NCBI RefSeq assembly: GCF_029962485.1
Contig: NZ_CP073638.1
Location: 558,001 to 622,000, forward strand
DNA from: Burkholderia cepacia
GTDB taxonomy: Bacteria > Pseudomonadota > Gammaproteobacteria > Burkholderiales > Burkholderiaceae
DNA: 64,000 nt
Direction of reading: 5' to 3'
Positions 9,339 through 18,530 of the stretch are shown piece after piece. The notes beneath the pieces were generated by a model, which saw nothing but the letters and a program-made list of their open reading frames with translations, did no database searches and was not told where the DNA came from. The first letter of the stretch is position 1; every line of letters begins with the position of its first letter. Position numbers and translations under genes: made by a program.

Positions 9339-10904
9339 TCAGAAGTGGTAGGTCGCCGTCGCCAGCACGTAGTCGCGATCGGCGAGCGGGCGCGTGACTG
9401 GGTTCGGCGAACCGAGGAACTTCGCGTAGACGAGCGACAGCGACAGGTTGCTCAGGCGCGTGAAGGTCACGCCGGCGGTCACGCGGTGGTCGCCCTGGCC
9501 CGTCAGCGAGCCGAGCGCGCCGGCCAGCGGCGACGTGCCTGCCAGGTCGTGCGTGTAGGTCAGCGGCACGTCGAGATCCCAGCCGTTGAACACGTTCTTG
9601 TAGCTGAGCGTCCATGCGATCTCGAGCGCGAGCGCGTTGCGCGTGTTCGCGAGCGTGGTCGATCCGCCGAGCTCCGAGATGCTGCCCGCGTGCACGTACG
9701 TCAGTTCACCGATCAGTGACTGCGAGTTCGCGAGGAAGCTCGGCCCGATCGAGTAGATGCCGGACAGGTTGGTCTGCACGACGTTCGCGCGGGTCGACTG
9801 GAGGCCCGTCGGCGTGTTGACGAGTACGGATGCGCCTTGCCGGTACGATGCCTCGCCCGCGACGTTCACCGGGCCGATCTGGGTGGAGAAGCTCGCGCCC
9901 GTCAGCTTGATGTTGTTGAAATAGGTCTGCTGGTACTGGAGCGTCGGATAGAACGACGTGACGACGCTCGGGTTCATGTCGTTGTAGTGCAGGTAGTACA
10001 AACCGAGCTCGGTGTCGCCCAGCACGCGGAAGCGCGCGCCGATCCCCCACTGGTTGCGTGCGCTCGGCTTCTCGTCCGCGCCGCGCGGAATCATCATCCC
10101 GCCCGGGCCGATGATGTACTGCGCGCCGGGGCCCGTGACGTCCGAATAGCTCCAGTAGGAACCCGGTGCGGTCAGGCGGTTTTGCTGGAACGAGAACTGG
10201 TAGTACGCAAGCAGGCTCAGGCGCGGCGTGATCTGCCACTGCGTCGAGATCTGCGGCACCGGCAGCAGGATGTCCTTCACCTCGGCGCCGGCCATGTACG
10301 ACTTGGTCGCGTCGGATGGGCCCTGCGCGCCCGCGATGTTCGGGAAGAACAGGCTTTCGCCCCACGCGACGACCTGGTCGCCGACCTTCACGTTCAGGCT
10401 CGTCGAGCCGATCTTGAAGGTGTTGTACGCATACGCGGCGAGCAGCGTCGTGTGGCCGCCCGACCAGTAGCGCGCATCGCTCGTGAAGTCGTTGTACTGG
10501 CCCGAGTGGTTCACGGTGCCCGGCGCGTCGTTGTAGTTCGGACGGCGATAGGCCTGGTCGTAGAACGTGTCCGCGCGCACGAACACGCCCCAGTCGTCGT
10601 GCTTCAGGTTCACTTCGCCGAGCAGGCTGACCTGGTTCTCGATCAGCTTGTTCTTCGCGAAGTTGCGGTCGCCGTCGTCGCCGTTGATGTTCGCCGGCGT
10701 CAGCAGATTGCCGCTCGGTGCGCGGGTGCGCATGCCGAGGCCGTAACTGAGCGTGAACGTGTAGTCCAGCGTCGTGTCGGCGCCAAGCTCGATCGTGCTG
10801 CCGGCGTGCGCGCTGGGAACGGCGCACGTCAGCAGCGCGGCGGCCAGCGTCGACAGCGTGGCGGTTGCCCGCTTGTCGGTACGGCGCGAAATCCGTTGAT
10901 GCAT
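9339..10904 (-). CDS. DUF1302 family outer-membrane protein
   Basis: 521 residues with a signal peptide (residues 1-35, ending PSAHAG). A long series of alternating hydrophobic strands follows and the protein ends in an aromatic residue (TATYHF), so it is very likely an outer-membrane beta barrel. It matches DUF1302 (PF06980), the usual partner of DUF1329. The start at 10904 has an AGGAG site. It lies 41 bp upstream of the DUF1329 gene, and the pair leads the catabolic transcript. A role in uptake or handling of a lipophilic substrate is plausible but unproven. Confidence 0.87.
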   Translation of the reverse strand: MHQRISRRTDKRATATLSTLAAALLTCAVPSAHAGSTIELGADTTLDYTFTLSYGLGMRTRAPSGNLLTPANINGDDGDRNFAKNKLIENQVSLLGEVNLKHDDWGVFVRADTFYDQAYRRPNYNDAPGTVNHSGQYNDFTSDARYWSGGHTTLLAAYAYNTFKIGSTSLNVKVGDQVVAWGESLFFPNIAGAQGPSDATKSYMAGAEVKDILLPVPQISTQWQITPRLSLLAYYQFSFQQNRLTAPGSYWSYSDVTGPGAQYIIGPGGMMIPRGADEKPSARNQWGIGARFRVLGDTELGLYYLHYNDMNPSVVTSFYPTLQYQQTYFNNIKLTGASFSTQIGPVNVAGEASYRQGASVLVNTPTGLQSTRANVVQTNLSGIYSIGPSFLANSQSLIGELTYVHAGSISELGGSTTLANTRNALALEIAWTLSYKNVFNGWDLDVPLTYTHDLAGTSPLAGALGSLTGQGDHRVTAGVTFTRLSNLSLSLVYAKFLGSPNPVTRPLADRDYVLATATYHF

Positions 10905-11060
10905 GGTGTCTCCTCTTGGGGGTATCGACGACGGTCGACTGTGTGTGTTGTCGTGAGAGGCAGAGTAGGGAGATCGCGGTAGCAGGGAATCGTCAAAATG
11001 AACTAGATGACTTCCCTAGGACTGGAAACGAATGTCCCTGCACCGCATGCATTGCGTGGT

Positions 11061-11840
11061 TCAGCGTGCGTCGGCCTGCGCGGCCGACAGGAACGCCGGC
11101 CGCTCGCCGCCGCCGTCGAGCCGCAGGTTCGCGCCCGACGTGTACGAAGCACCGGGCGACGCGAGAAACAGGCATGCCGATGCAACGTCGTCGGGCGACG
11201 CGAGCCGTCCGGCGGGAATCGTCGCGCGGATCGCGTCGAGCGCGGCATCGTCGCCGTAGTGGCCTTCGGTGGCCGATTCCGTCTGCACGAGGCTCGGGCT
11301 GATCGCGCACACACGCACGCGTGGCGCCCACTCGACCGCGAGCGACGTGACGGCGTTGACGAGGCCCGCTTTCGCGGCGCCGTACGCGGCCGTGCCGGGC
11401 GACGGCCGCGACGCGCTGACGCTCGCGATGAACAGCATCACGCCGCCCTCGGGCTGCGGCTGCATGATCGCGTTCACGCGCTGCGCGAGCTGCAGCGGCG
11501 CGATCAGGTTCAACCGCACGATCGATTCGGTGAAGCGCGGCGATGCGTCGGCCGCGAGTGCGAACGGCGAGCCGCCCGCGTTGTTGACGAGCACGTCGAG
11601 GCCGCCGGCCGTGACGCGGATCGTCGCGAGCATCGCGTCGACCTGCTCGATGTCGCGCAGGTCGGCCGCGACGAAGGTCGCCGTGCGGCCGTCGGCCGAA
11701 GGCGGCGTGTCGGGCGCGCTGCGCCCGCAGACGAACACGCGCGCGCCTGCCGCGAGAAACCGTTCGGCGATGCGCCGCCCGATGCCCTTGGTGCCGCCCG
11801 TCACGAGCACCGTCTTGCCGCTGTAGTCGAATCCGTTCAT
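11061..11840 (-). CDS. Short-chain dehydrogenase/reductase (SDR)
   Basis: 259 residues of a classical SDR. The NAD(P)-binding motif TGGTKGIG is near the N-terminus, NNAGG follows at about residue 89, and the catalytic Tyr and Lys are in YGAAK. The start at 11840 has a GGAGG site, whereas the upstream extension has none. It is divergent from the hydrolase gene at 11978. It probably oxidises an alcohol or dihydrodiol intermediate, or reduces a ketone, in the pathway encoded around it; the substrate is unknown. Confidence 0.92.
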   Translation of the reverse strand: MNGFDYSGKTVLVTGGTKGIGRRIAERFLAAGARVFVCGRSAPDTPPSADGRTATFVAADLRDIEQVDAMLATIRVTAGGLDVLVNNAGGSPFALAADASPRFTESIVRLNLIAPLQLAQRVNAIMQPQPEGGVMLFIASVSASRPSPGTAAYGAAKAGLVNAVTSLAVEWAPRVRVCAISPSLVQTESATEGHYGDDAALDAIRATIPAGRLASPDDVASACLFLASPGASYTSGANLRLDGGGERPAFLSAAQADAR

Positions 11841-11903
11841 CGTTGCCTCCGTTTCGGTGGGCCGATGATAGGAAGAAGCGCGCGCGGCTTCGTAGTCTGA
11901 AAG

Positions 11904-11937
11904 GATGATGCCGGCCGGCGCCGGCGGCGCAATCATC
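11904..11937. promoter_or_regulatory. Inverted repeat in divergent SDR/hydrolase promoter region
   Basis: GATGAT (11904-11909) and ATCATC (11932-11937) flank a GC-rich core with an internal GCCGGC-type palindrome. This lies midway between the divergent starts at 11840 and 11978 and is a candidate regulator site for the catabolic genes. Confidence 0.3.
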
Positions 11938-11977
11938 GTGGCAGACATCCATCGAACGACGAAGGAGACAACCCGCG

Positions 11978-12814
11978 ATGACGACCCTCACGACGCCGCC
12001 CGCCGGCATCTTCACCGATGTACCGGGCGGCATGCGCCTGCACCATTTCGAGGCAGGCGAGGGCCGGCCCGTGGTGTTCATCCACGGCAGCGGCCCGGGC
12101 GCCAGCGGCTTCAGCAACTTCAAGCACAACGTCCCGGCGTTCGCGGCGGCCGGCTATCGCGCGATCGTCGTCGACCTGCCGGGCTACGGGCAGTCGTCGA
12201 AGCCGTCCGACGTTGCCTATACGCTCGATTTCTTCGTCGGCGCGCTGCATGCGCAGCTGGCCGCGCTCGGAATCGGGCCGGCCGTGCTGCTCGGCAACTC
12301 GCTTGGCGGCGCGATCGCGCTGAAATATGCGCTCGACTACCCGGACGAAGTCGACGGGCTGATCATGATGGCGCCGGGCGGCGTCGAGGATCGCGACACC
12401 TATTTCCGGATGGAAGGGATCCAGCGGATGGTGAAGCTGTTCACCAATCGCCAGATGAATGACGACACGATGCGCGAACTGCTGACGTTGCTCGTGCACG
12501 ATCCGGCGATCGTCACCGACGCGCTCGTCGCCGAGCGGATGAAGGTGTGCGTCGAGCAGCCGACCGAAGTGCTGTCGACGATGAGCGTGCCGAACCTGAC
12601 CGGTGCGCTCGGCGACCTGCGCTGCCCGATTCTCGGTTTCTGGGGCACGGACGATCGCTTCAACCCGGTCGGCGGCGCGCTGAAATTCCTCGAACACTGT
12701 CGCGACGCGCGCTTCGTGCTGATGAACCGGTGCGGCCACTGGGTGATGGTGGAACACGCCGATTATTTCAATCGGGAATGCCTCGATTTTCTCGCGACGC
12801 GGAATACGCGATAA
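11978..12814 (+). CDS. mhpC: Alpha/beta hydrolase, meta-cleavage product (C-C bond) hydrolase type
   Basis: 278 residues, typical of MhpC/BphD/DmpD hydrolases, which split ring-opened 2-hydroxy-6-oxo-dienoates into 2-hydroxypentadienoate plus an acid. The oxyanion motif HGSGPGASG is at residues 36-44, the nucleophile Ser108 sits in GNSLGG, the acid Asp in GTDDRFNP, and the His in RCGHWVMVEH. HGxGPGA and CGHW are hallmarks of this C-C hydrolase group. Its product is the substrate of the hydratase encoded at 7.0-7.8 kb, so the divergent operons form one pathway. Substrate specificity is not determined; the symbol is by family. Confidence 0.9.
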   Translation: MTTLTTPPAGIFTDVPGGMRLHHFEAGEGRPVVFIHGSGPGASGFSNFKHNVPAFAAAGYRAIVVDLPGYGQSSKPSDVAYTLDFFVGALHAQLAALGIGPAVLLGNSLGGAIALKYALDYPDEVDGLIMMAPGGVEDRDTYFRMEGIQRMVKLFTNRQMNDDTMRELLTLLVHDPAIVTDALVAERMKVCVEQPTEVLSTMSVPNLTGALGDLRCPILGFWGTDDRFNPVGGALKFLEHCRDARFVLMNRCGHWVMVEHADYFNRECLDFLATRNTR

Positions 12815-12876
12815 CGCAGGATGCCCTTGAAGGCCGCCGCACATGCGAGCGGCCCATCTGAATCTACGGAGACACC

Positions 12877-13665
12877 ATGAAACTCATCGAAGAACTGTTC
12901 GACCTGCGCGGCAAGGTGGCCGCGATCACCGGCGGCGCGCGCGGCATCGGCGCGGAGACGGCACGTACGCTGGCCGCGGCCGGCGCAAGCGTGGCCATTC
13001 TCGACGTACTGTCGCAGCCGGCCGAAGCGCTGGTCGAGGAAATTCGCGCGCAGGGCGGCCAGGCCGCGTTCTGGTCGCTCGACGTGACGCAGGAAGCCGA
13101 CGTGGGACGCGTGTTCGGCGAGATCGTCGCGCGCTTCGGGCGCCTCGACGTGCTCGTGAACAACGCGGGCATCGAAGGCCACAACGTGCCGACGCACGAG
13201 CTCACGCTCGCGCAGTGGCAGCGCGTGCAGGACGTGAACGTGAACGGCGTGTTCCTGTGCACGCGTGCGGCGATTCCGCATATCGATGCGGCCGGCGGCG
13301 GCTCGATCGTGAACCTGTCGTCGATGTACGGGATCGTCGGCGGCCCCGACGTGCCCGCGTATCACGCATCGAAGGCCGCGGTGCGGATGATGGCGAAGGT
13401 CGACGCGATGCTGTACGCGGCGAAGAACATCCGCGCGAACTCGGTGCATCCCGGCTATATCCGCACGCCGATGCTCGAGGACGCGTTCCGCCAGATGGGG
13501 CAAGACCCCGACAATGTTTTCGGCTATCTGCAGACGCACGTGCCGATGGCCAAGATCGGCAGCCCGCGCGACATCGCGGCCGGCATCCTGTATCTCGTGT
13601 CGCCGGCAGGCCGTTACGTGACGGGCGCGGAGCTCGTGATCGACGGCGGTTATACCGCGCGCTGA
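12877..13665 (+). CDS. Short-chain dehydrogenase/reductase (SDR)
   Basis: 262 residues, a second classical SDR. It has TGGARGIG (about residues 18-25) for cofactor binding, NNAGIEG, the Ser of LSSMYG, and the catalytic YHASK. The ending [15 protein letters not shown] is typical of the FabG-like group. It follows the hydrolase gene by 62 bp in the same direction and probably belongs to its operon. The reaction is likely oxidation of a cyclic alcohol or side-chain hydroxyl; this is inferred from context. Confidence 0.92.
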   Translation: MKLIEELFDLRGKVAAITGGARGIGAETARTLAAAGASVAILDVLSQPAEALVEEIRAQGGQAAFWSLDVTQEADVGRVFGEIVARFGRLDVLVNNAGIEGHNVPTHELTLAQWQRVQDVNVNGVFLCTRAAIPHIDAAGGGSIVNLSSMYGIVGGPDVPAYHASKAAVRMMAKVDAMLYAAKNIRANSVHPGYIRTPMLEDAFRQMGQDPDNVFGYLQTHVPMAKIGSPRDIAAGILYLVSPAGRYVTGAELVIDGGYTAR

Positions 13666-13697
13666 CGCGGCTTTCGCACTACAAGGGAGACGCGCAG

Positions 13698-14447
13698 TTG
13701 AAAGTGCTCGTGGCAGTGAAACGCGTGGTCGACGCGAACGTGAAGGTCGGCGTGAAATCCGACCGGACCGGCGTCGACATCGCGAACGTGAAGATGTCGA
13801 TGAACCCGTTCGACGAGATCGCGGTGGAAGAGGCCGTGCGGTTGAAGGAAGCCGGCATCGTGACCGAGGTGGTCGCCGTATCGGTCGGCGTGGCGCAAGC
13901 GCAGGAAACGCTGCGCACGGCGCTCGCGATCGGCGCGGATCGCGCGATCCTCGTCGAATCGAATGCCGGCGTCGAGCCGCTGGGCGTCGCGAAGGTGCTG
14001 AAGGCGCTGGTCGACAAGGAGCAGCCGCAGCTGGTGATCCTCGGCAAGCAGGCGATCGACGACGATTCGAACCAGACCGGGCAGATGCTGGCCGCGCTGG
14101 CGGGGTTGCCGCAGGCGACGTTCGCGTCGAAGGTAGTGATTGCCGACGGCCGTGCGACGGTCGCGCGCGAAGTCGACGGTGGTGCGGAAACGCTGTCGCT
14201 GCAATTGCCCGCGGTCGTGACGACGGACCTGCGCCTGAACGAGCCGCGCTACGTGACGTTGCCGAACATCATGAAGGCGAAGAAGAAGCCGCTGGAAACC
14301 GTGAAGCCGGAAGACCTTGGTGTGGACGTGACGCCGCGTTTGAAGGTGCTCAGCGTGAACGAGCCGCCGAAGCGCGCGGCCGGCGTGAAGGTGCCGGACG
14401 TGCAGACGCTGGTCGCGAAGCTGAAGACCGAAGCCAAGGTGCTGTAA
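13698..14447 (+). CDS. etfB: Electron transfer flavoprotein beta subunit (TTG start)
   Basis: 249 residues, exactly the usual EtfB length if translation starts at TTG 13698, giving the canonical [16 protein letters not shown] beginning. A GGGAGA site lies 7 nt upstream. No ATG or GTG fits the N-terminus, so the TTG is well supported. EtfB binds AMP and, with EtfA, carries electrons from flavin dehydrogenases to the quinone pool. The gene is followed 16 bp later by etfA. Being inside a catabolic cluster, this pair may serve a dedicated dehydrogenase. Confidence 0.95.
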   Translation: MKVLVAVKRVVDANVKVGVKSDRTGVDIANVKMSMNPFDEIAVEEAVRLKEAGIVTEVVAVSVGVAQAQETLRTALAIGADRAILVESNAGVEPLGVAKVLKALVDKEQPQLVILGKQAIDDDSNQTGQMLAALAGLPQATFASKVVIADGRATVAREVDGGAETLSLQLPAVVTTDLRLNEPRYVTLPNIMKAKKKPLETVKPEDLGVDVTPRLKVLSVNEPPKRAAGVKVPDVQTLVAKLKTEAKVL

Positions 14448-14463
14448 CAGGGAGCGCAACGAA

Positions 14464-15408
14464 ATGACGATTCTGGTAATTGCGGAACACGACAACGCAT
14501 CGATCAAGGCTGCGACACTCAATGCGGTGGCGGCAGCGCAGGCGCTCGGCGCAGCTGGCGGTGGCGACGTGCATGTTCTGGTCGCCGGGCACGGCGCGCA
14601 AGCGGCTGCGGACGCAGCGGCGACGATTGCAGGTGTGTCGAAGGTGCTGCTGGCCGATGCGCCGCACCTGGCAGACGGTCTGGCCGAGAACGTCGAAGCG
14701 ACCGTGATGAACATCGCGAAGGACTACTCGCACATCCTCGCGCCGGCGACTGCCTACGGCAAGAACATCGCGCCGCGTATCGCCGCGAAGCTGGACGTCG
14801 CGCAGATTTCCGAGATCACGGCCGTGGTTTCGGCCGACACGTTCGAGCGCCCGATCTACGCCGGCAACGCGATCGCGACGGTTCAGTCGAGCGACGCGAT
14901 CAAGGTCGTCACGGTGCGTGCGACGGGGTTCGATCCGGTGGCGGCCGAAGGCGGCAGCGCGGCGGTCGAGAAGATCGAAGCGGCAGCCGACGCAGGTAAG
15001 TCGCAATTCGTGAGCCGTGAAGTGACGAAGCTCGACCGGCCGGAACTCACCAGCGCGAACATCATCGTGTCGGGCGGCCGCGGTCTGGGCAGCGGCGAGA
15101 ACTACACGAAGGTGCTGGAGCCGCTGGCCGACAAGCTGCAGGCCGCACTCGGCGCATCGCGCGCAGCGGTCGACGCCGGCTATGTGCCGAACGACTATCA
15201 GGTCGGCCAGACCGGCAAGATCGTCGCACCGCAGTTGTACATCGCGGTCGGCATTTCCGGCGCGATCCAGCATCTGGCCGGCATGAAGGATTCGAAGGTG
15301 ATCGTCGCGATCAACAAGGATCCGGAAGCGCCGATCTTCAGCGTGGCCGACTATGGCGTGGTCGGCGACCTGTTCTCGCTCGTGCCGGACGCGGTCGCGG
15401 CGCTCTGA
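14464..15408 (+). CDS. etfA: Electron transfer flavoprotein alpha subunit
   Basis: 314 residues. The N-terminal domain is variable. The C-terminal FAD domain has [12 protein letters not shown] and [19 protein letters not shown], the hallmark FAD-binding segments of EtfA. It forms the FAD/AMP heterodimer with EtfB and passes electrons to ETF-quinone oxidoreductase, which is not encoded in this window. The stop is 2 bp before the next start, indicating one operon. Confidence 0.96.
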   Translation: MTILVIAEHDNASIKAATLNAVAAAQALGAAGGGDVHVLVAGHGAQAAADAAATIAGVSKVLLADAPHLADGLAENVEATVMNIAKDYSHILAPATAYGKNIAPRIAAKLDVAQISEITAVVSADTFERPIYAGNAIATVQSSDAIKVVTVRATGFDPVAAEGGSAAVEKIEAAADAGKSQFVSREVTKLDRPELTSANIIVSGGRGLGSGENYTKVLEPLADKLQAALGASRAAVDAGYVPNDYQVGQTGKIVAPQLYIAVGISGAIQHLAGMKDSKVIVAINKDPEAPIFSVADYGVVGDLFSLVPDAVAAL

Positions 15409-15410
15409 CG

Positions 15411-15938
15411 ATGCCGCTGTTCGAATTCAACGGGATGCGGCCGCGCATCGATCCGTCCGCGTATGTCGATCCGACCGCGGTCGTGATCGGCGACGTGACG
15501 ATCGGCGCGCGCTGCTACATCGGCCCGCATGCGAGCCTGCGCGGCGACTTCGGTGCGATCGTCGTCGAGGACGGCAGCAATGTGCAGGACGGCTGCGTGC
15601 TGCACGTCGGGATCGGCGAAACATGCCGGCTCGGCGTGAACAGCCACATCGGCCATGGCGCGATCGTGCATGGCGCGACCCTCGAACCCGACACGATGAT
15701 CGGGATGAACGCGGTCGTGATGGACGGCGCGACGATCGGTGCGACGACGATCGTCGCGGCATGCGCGTTCGTGAAGGCCGGTTACGACGTGCCGGGCGGC
15801 GTGCTGCTCGCGGGCATGCCGGGCCGCGTCGTACGGCGGCTGAGCGACGCGGAGATCGAAGCAAAGGCGAACGGCACGCGGATCTATCAACAACTGGCGG
15901 CGGATTGCCTGAGGACGATCAGGCAGATTGACGGGTGA
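15411..15938 (+). CDS. Hexapeptide-repeat protein, gamma-carbonic-anhydrase/PaaY-like
   Basis: 175 residues forming a left-handed beta helix: repeated [LIV]-G-x-x sextets run from about residue 20 to 135. Metal-ligand-like histidines are in VLHVG, NSHIGHG and IVHGA, as in the gamma carbonic anhydrase / CaiE / PaaY group. PaaY-type members are thioesterases or accessory proteins of phenylacetyl-CoA catabolism; others are zinc anhydrases. It directly follows etfA, so a CoA-ester housekeeping role in this pathway is a reasonable inference. Confidence 0.85.
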   Translation: MPLFEFNGMRPRIDPSAYVDPTAVVIGDVTIGARCYIGPHASLRGDFGAIVVEDGSNVQDGCVLHVGIGETCRLGVNSHIGHGAIVHGATLEPDTMIGMNAVVMDGATIGATTIVAACAFVKAGYDVPGGVLLAGMPGRVVRRLSDAEIEAKANGTRIYQQLAADCLRTIRQIDG

Positions 15939-16053
15939 GCGGAAGGTGCATCTTTCGCGCACGCCGGTCAATCGGGACGATACCCGATCAATTGCGTGAC
16001 ACGTCGCCATTGGCTTAAGATCGGCAGGAGTTCACCACACGCGTCCAGCACCA

Positions 16054-16305
16054 ATGAAAAAGAGCATGAGCCTGCGGGTCGCCGTCATCGCCTCTGCCGT
16101 TGCGGCATTCAGCATCTACATGCACATCGACCAACTGATCAGCGGCTGCATGTGGGTCAGGGGCCGTCAGCGCTGCAGTTTCGAAAACAGCGCGAATTTC
16201 GAAGGCTGGATGAATCTCGACCTGCTGGTCACGTGTTGCTGGGTCGCCACCGCGGTGGTCGGATGGATGACGTTCGCGCAGTCGGGGAAGCAGCAGGATT
16301 CGTGA
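16054..16305 (+). CDS. Small membrane protein, hypothetical (83 aa)
   Basis: 83 residues with two hydrophobic segments, one near residues 7-22 and one near 56-74. Three cysteines lie in the linker and second segment. The start MKKSMSLRVAV at 16054 is plausible and the upstream region is non-coding. I do not recognise a family. It probably sits in the inner membrane. Confidence 0.55.
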   Translation: MKKSMSLRVAVIASAVAAFSIYMHIDQLISGCMWVRGRQRCSFENSANFEGWMNLDLLVTCCWVATAVVGWMTFAQSGKQQDS

Positions 16306-16373
16306 TCGGCGAGGGTGCCCGGAACGGCGGCGCTGTCAATCCGTGACAACGATCGTCAACGCCGCGCAACGGC

Positions 16374-16395
16374 GCACGGCCGGCGGCGGCCGTGC
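16374..16395 (-). terminator. Hairpin downstream of second porin gene
   Basis: A perfect 9-bp inverted repeat (16374-16382 and 16387-16395) with a 4-nt loop lies 12 bp beyond the porin stop on the minus strand. There is no T run, so it is a terminator-like or stabilising hairpin. Confidence 0.4.
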
Positions 16396-16406
16396 AACCG
16401 GAGCCG

Positions 16407-17489
16407 TCAGAACCGCGTGCGGATTCCCGCGCCGTAGGTGCAACCGGCGGACAGGTTCGACACGTGGTCGTACAGATATCCCGCATACACGTCGGTGCGC
16501 TTCGACAGCGGATAGTCGTAGCTGACCGTCGCCGTGCTGCGTGCCTGGTCGAGCGCACTGTTGTCGCGCGAATACGCGTAAGACACGAGGATCCGACCGA
16601 GACCGACCGGAATCGTCACGCCACCCTGCAGCATGTTCACGTGGAAATTGCCGCCCGCGAGCGTGTTGCCGAGGTACGTGTACTCGCCGAACAGCTTCAC
16701 GAAGCGCAGGTCGTACGATGCGCCGAGCTGCGCGGCCGTCTGGCTCCGGAAGCCCTTCAGCAGCTTGCCGAGATCGCCCGGCGCTGAACTGAAGTTCAGG
16801 TACTGGTAGACGGCCCCGATTGCCAGTGCACCGCGCGTGAATTGCGCCTGCGCCGCGAATTTCTTTGCGCCGTTTTCGCCCGGCTGGTTGCCGAGCGCGT
16901 ACATGGCCGCGCCGCTCAGTCCACCGAAATCCGGCGTCGAGTACTGCACGGCGTTGCTCCATGACGTGCCGCCTGGAATGCCCTGGCCGGTCGGGAAGCC
17001 GGGATAGGTGCCGAGGCTGGAATACAGCTGCACGATCGTCGGCGAGAATGTGAACGACGCATAGAACGGATTGAACTTCGCCGATTGCAGATAGAGCAGA
17101 CTGCTCTGCCGCCCGAGCGCGAGCGCGCCATACGGCGACGCGATACCGAGGTACGCGTTGCGGGAAAACGTCGGGTCGCCGTCGAACGAGCCGAACCGGC
17201 CGTTCTGCGGGCGGAAGAAGCCCTCGATCGCGAACACGGCCTTGTAGCCGCCGCCGAGATCCTCCTGGCCGCCGAATCCCCAGAACGAAGTCGACAGCCC
17301 GCCGCCACCCAGTTGCGCGGCGCCCGAGTTGCCGGGCACGCGCTGATAGCCGGCCCAGGCGTCGACGATGCCGTACAGCTGCACGGTCGACTGCGCATGT
17401 GAGTTGGCGCCGGTTACCAGCGCGGCGACGGGGGCGGCGAGGCGGACCATCCGGTTCAGCTTGGCGATACAGGTGCGTTTGATCGGCAT
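16407..17489 (-). CDS. Gram-negative trimeric porin (Porin_4 family)
   Basis: 360 residues. A signal peptide (residues 1-33, ending NSHAQS) precedes STVQLYGIVDAW, the first barrel strand, and the protein ends in Phe (GIRTRF). It is clearly related to the porin at 1.4-2.4 kb, sharing the FFRPQNGRFGSFDGD- and YSRDNSALDQ-like segments. It lies just past the catabolic island and could admit its substrate, but this is only positional inference. Confidence 0.92.
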   Translation of the reverse strand: MPIKRTCIAKLNRMVRLAAPVAALVTGANSHAQSTVQLYGIVDAWAGYQRVPGNSGAAQLGGGGLSTSFWGFGGQEDLGGGYKAVFAIEGFFRPQNGRFGSFDGDPTFSRNAYLGIASPYGALALGRQSSLLYLQSAKFNPFYASFTFSPTIVQLYSSLGTYPGFPTGQGIPGGTSWSNAVQYSTPDFGGLSGAAMYALGNQPGENGAKKFAAQAQFTRGALAIGAVYQYLNFSSAPGDLGKLLKGFRSQTAAQLGASYDLRFVKLFGEYTYLGNTLAGGNFHVNMLQGGVTIPVGLGRILVSYAYSRDNSALDQARSTATVSYDYPLSKRTDVYAGYLYDHVSNLSAGCTYGAGIRTRF

Positions 17490-17636
17490 GATGGATTCTC
17501 TTCACTCTTTCTGACGGCGAGCGGAAGCCGGCGCCGCGAACGAAGCGTCGGTGCCGGGATGCAAGGGGGGAGAGGCGCGGAAGCCGCGCGGGAACCGGTG
17601 TGCGGCCAAGCCGCGACACCGGCCGAAGCAAGGGCG

Positions 17637-18347
17637 CTAGTTGGCGCGGTGCTCCAGCGAACGGCGTTGCAGCGATGCCGTCATGCCCTTGGCCTTCCTG
17701 AACAGGAAGAAATAGAGCTTGATGTACTGCCCGACCAGGATCGCGTTCATGAACGTGCCTTCCCGGATGAATTCGGGCTTGCCGAGGAAAGCCAGGCCGA
17801 TCGCCGCGCTGACGAGCAGCAACGTGCAGTCGAAGCTCGTCTTGATGTCGCCCCAGCGCCAGCCGGTGCGCTCGAAGATCGCGTTGACGAACATGTCGAT
17901 CGGCATCAGCACGAGGTTCGCGCGGATCATCAGGAACAGGCCGAACGCGAGCAGCGCATCAGCGAACGCGAGCAGGCCCAGTTTCGGCAGGTAGTCCTGG
18001 AAGCCGATCGAGCGCGTCAGCATCAGGTTCAGGTCGAGGCAGCTGGCCAGCACGAACGCGGGAATCAGCGACGCGAAGTGCTTCGCGCGGAAATCCTTGC
18101 GCAGGACCAGGAACGTGAGGAACAGCATGAACAGCTCGAGCATGAAGTTGTAAGTGCCCTGGCTCAGCGGCCGGTAGACGAGCGTCATCGTCCGGGTGAG
18201 ACTGCTTTGCGGCGAGATGCCGATGCCGGCACGGATCGCGAAGCTGATGCCGAGCGTGAGGATGTAGATACCGACGACATAGGTGATCCAGCGCCGGGTG
18301 AGGCTGCCGGTATCGATGACTTCCGCTTCCCTTGCATGGTGCGCCAT
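17637..18347 (-). CDS. YczE/DUF6198-like integral membrane protein
   Basis: 236 residues with about five to six hydrophobic helices. It resembles the YczE/YitT-like membrane family (DUF6198), including the GISFAIRAGIGISPQSS segment after helix 1 and the PIDMFVNAIFERTG segment. The molecular role of the family is unknown; transport has been guessed. It lies downstream of the amidohydrolase gene on the same strand (183 bp), so it may import that enzyme's substrate. That link is inference. Confidence 0.75.
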   Translation of the reverse strand: MAHHAREAEVIDTGSLTRRWITYVVGIYILTLGISFAIRAGIGISPQSSLTRTMTLVYRPLSQGTYNFMLELFMLFLTFLVLRKDFRAKHFASLIPAFVLASCLDLNLMLTRSIGFQDYLPKLGLLAFADALLAFGLFLMIRANLVLMPIDMFVNAIFERTGWRWGDIKTSFDCTLLLVSAAIGLAFLGKPEFIREGTFMNAILVGQYIKLYFFLFRKAKGMTASLQRRSLEHRAN

Positions 18348-18480
18348 GGTGGTCCCTTGGTTGTCTTCGTGTTGCCGCGCGTGTCGGTGCGCCGGGGTGG
18401 CGGCGGTGCGATGCGCTGTCGTGGGGAATGCACGAAGGTATACCGGGCGAAGGTGCCCGTGCCATCCGCGCTTCCCATAG

Positions 18481-18507
18481 CCGGCGGGGCTCGTGGGCGC
18501 CCGCCGG
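18481..18507 (-). terminator. Hairpin downstream of amidohydrolase gene
   Basis: A perfect 8-bp inverted repeat (CCGGCGGG 18481-18488; complement 18500-18507) lies just after the amidohydrolase stop on the minus strand. It has an 11-nt loop and no clear T run. It may mark a processing or termination point before the YczE-like gene. Confidence 0.35.
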
Positions 18508-18530
18508 TCGTCTCCTCCTGCCGGCCCGCG

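Noticed and set aside
12843..14447. Single 534-codon frame joining SDR-region sequence to etfB
   Set aside because: The first part is an out-of-frame reading of the SDR gene; the true protein starts at TTG 13698, giving the normal EtfB length.
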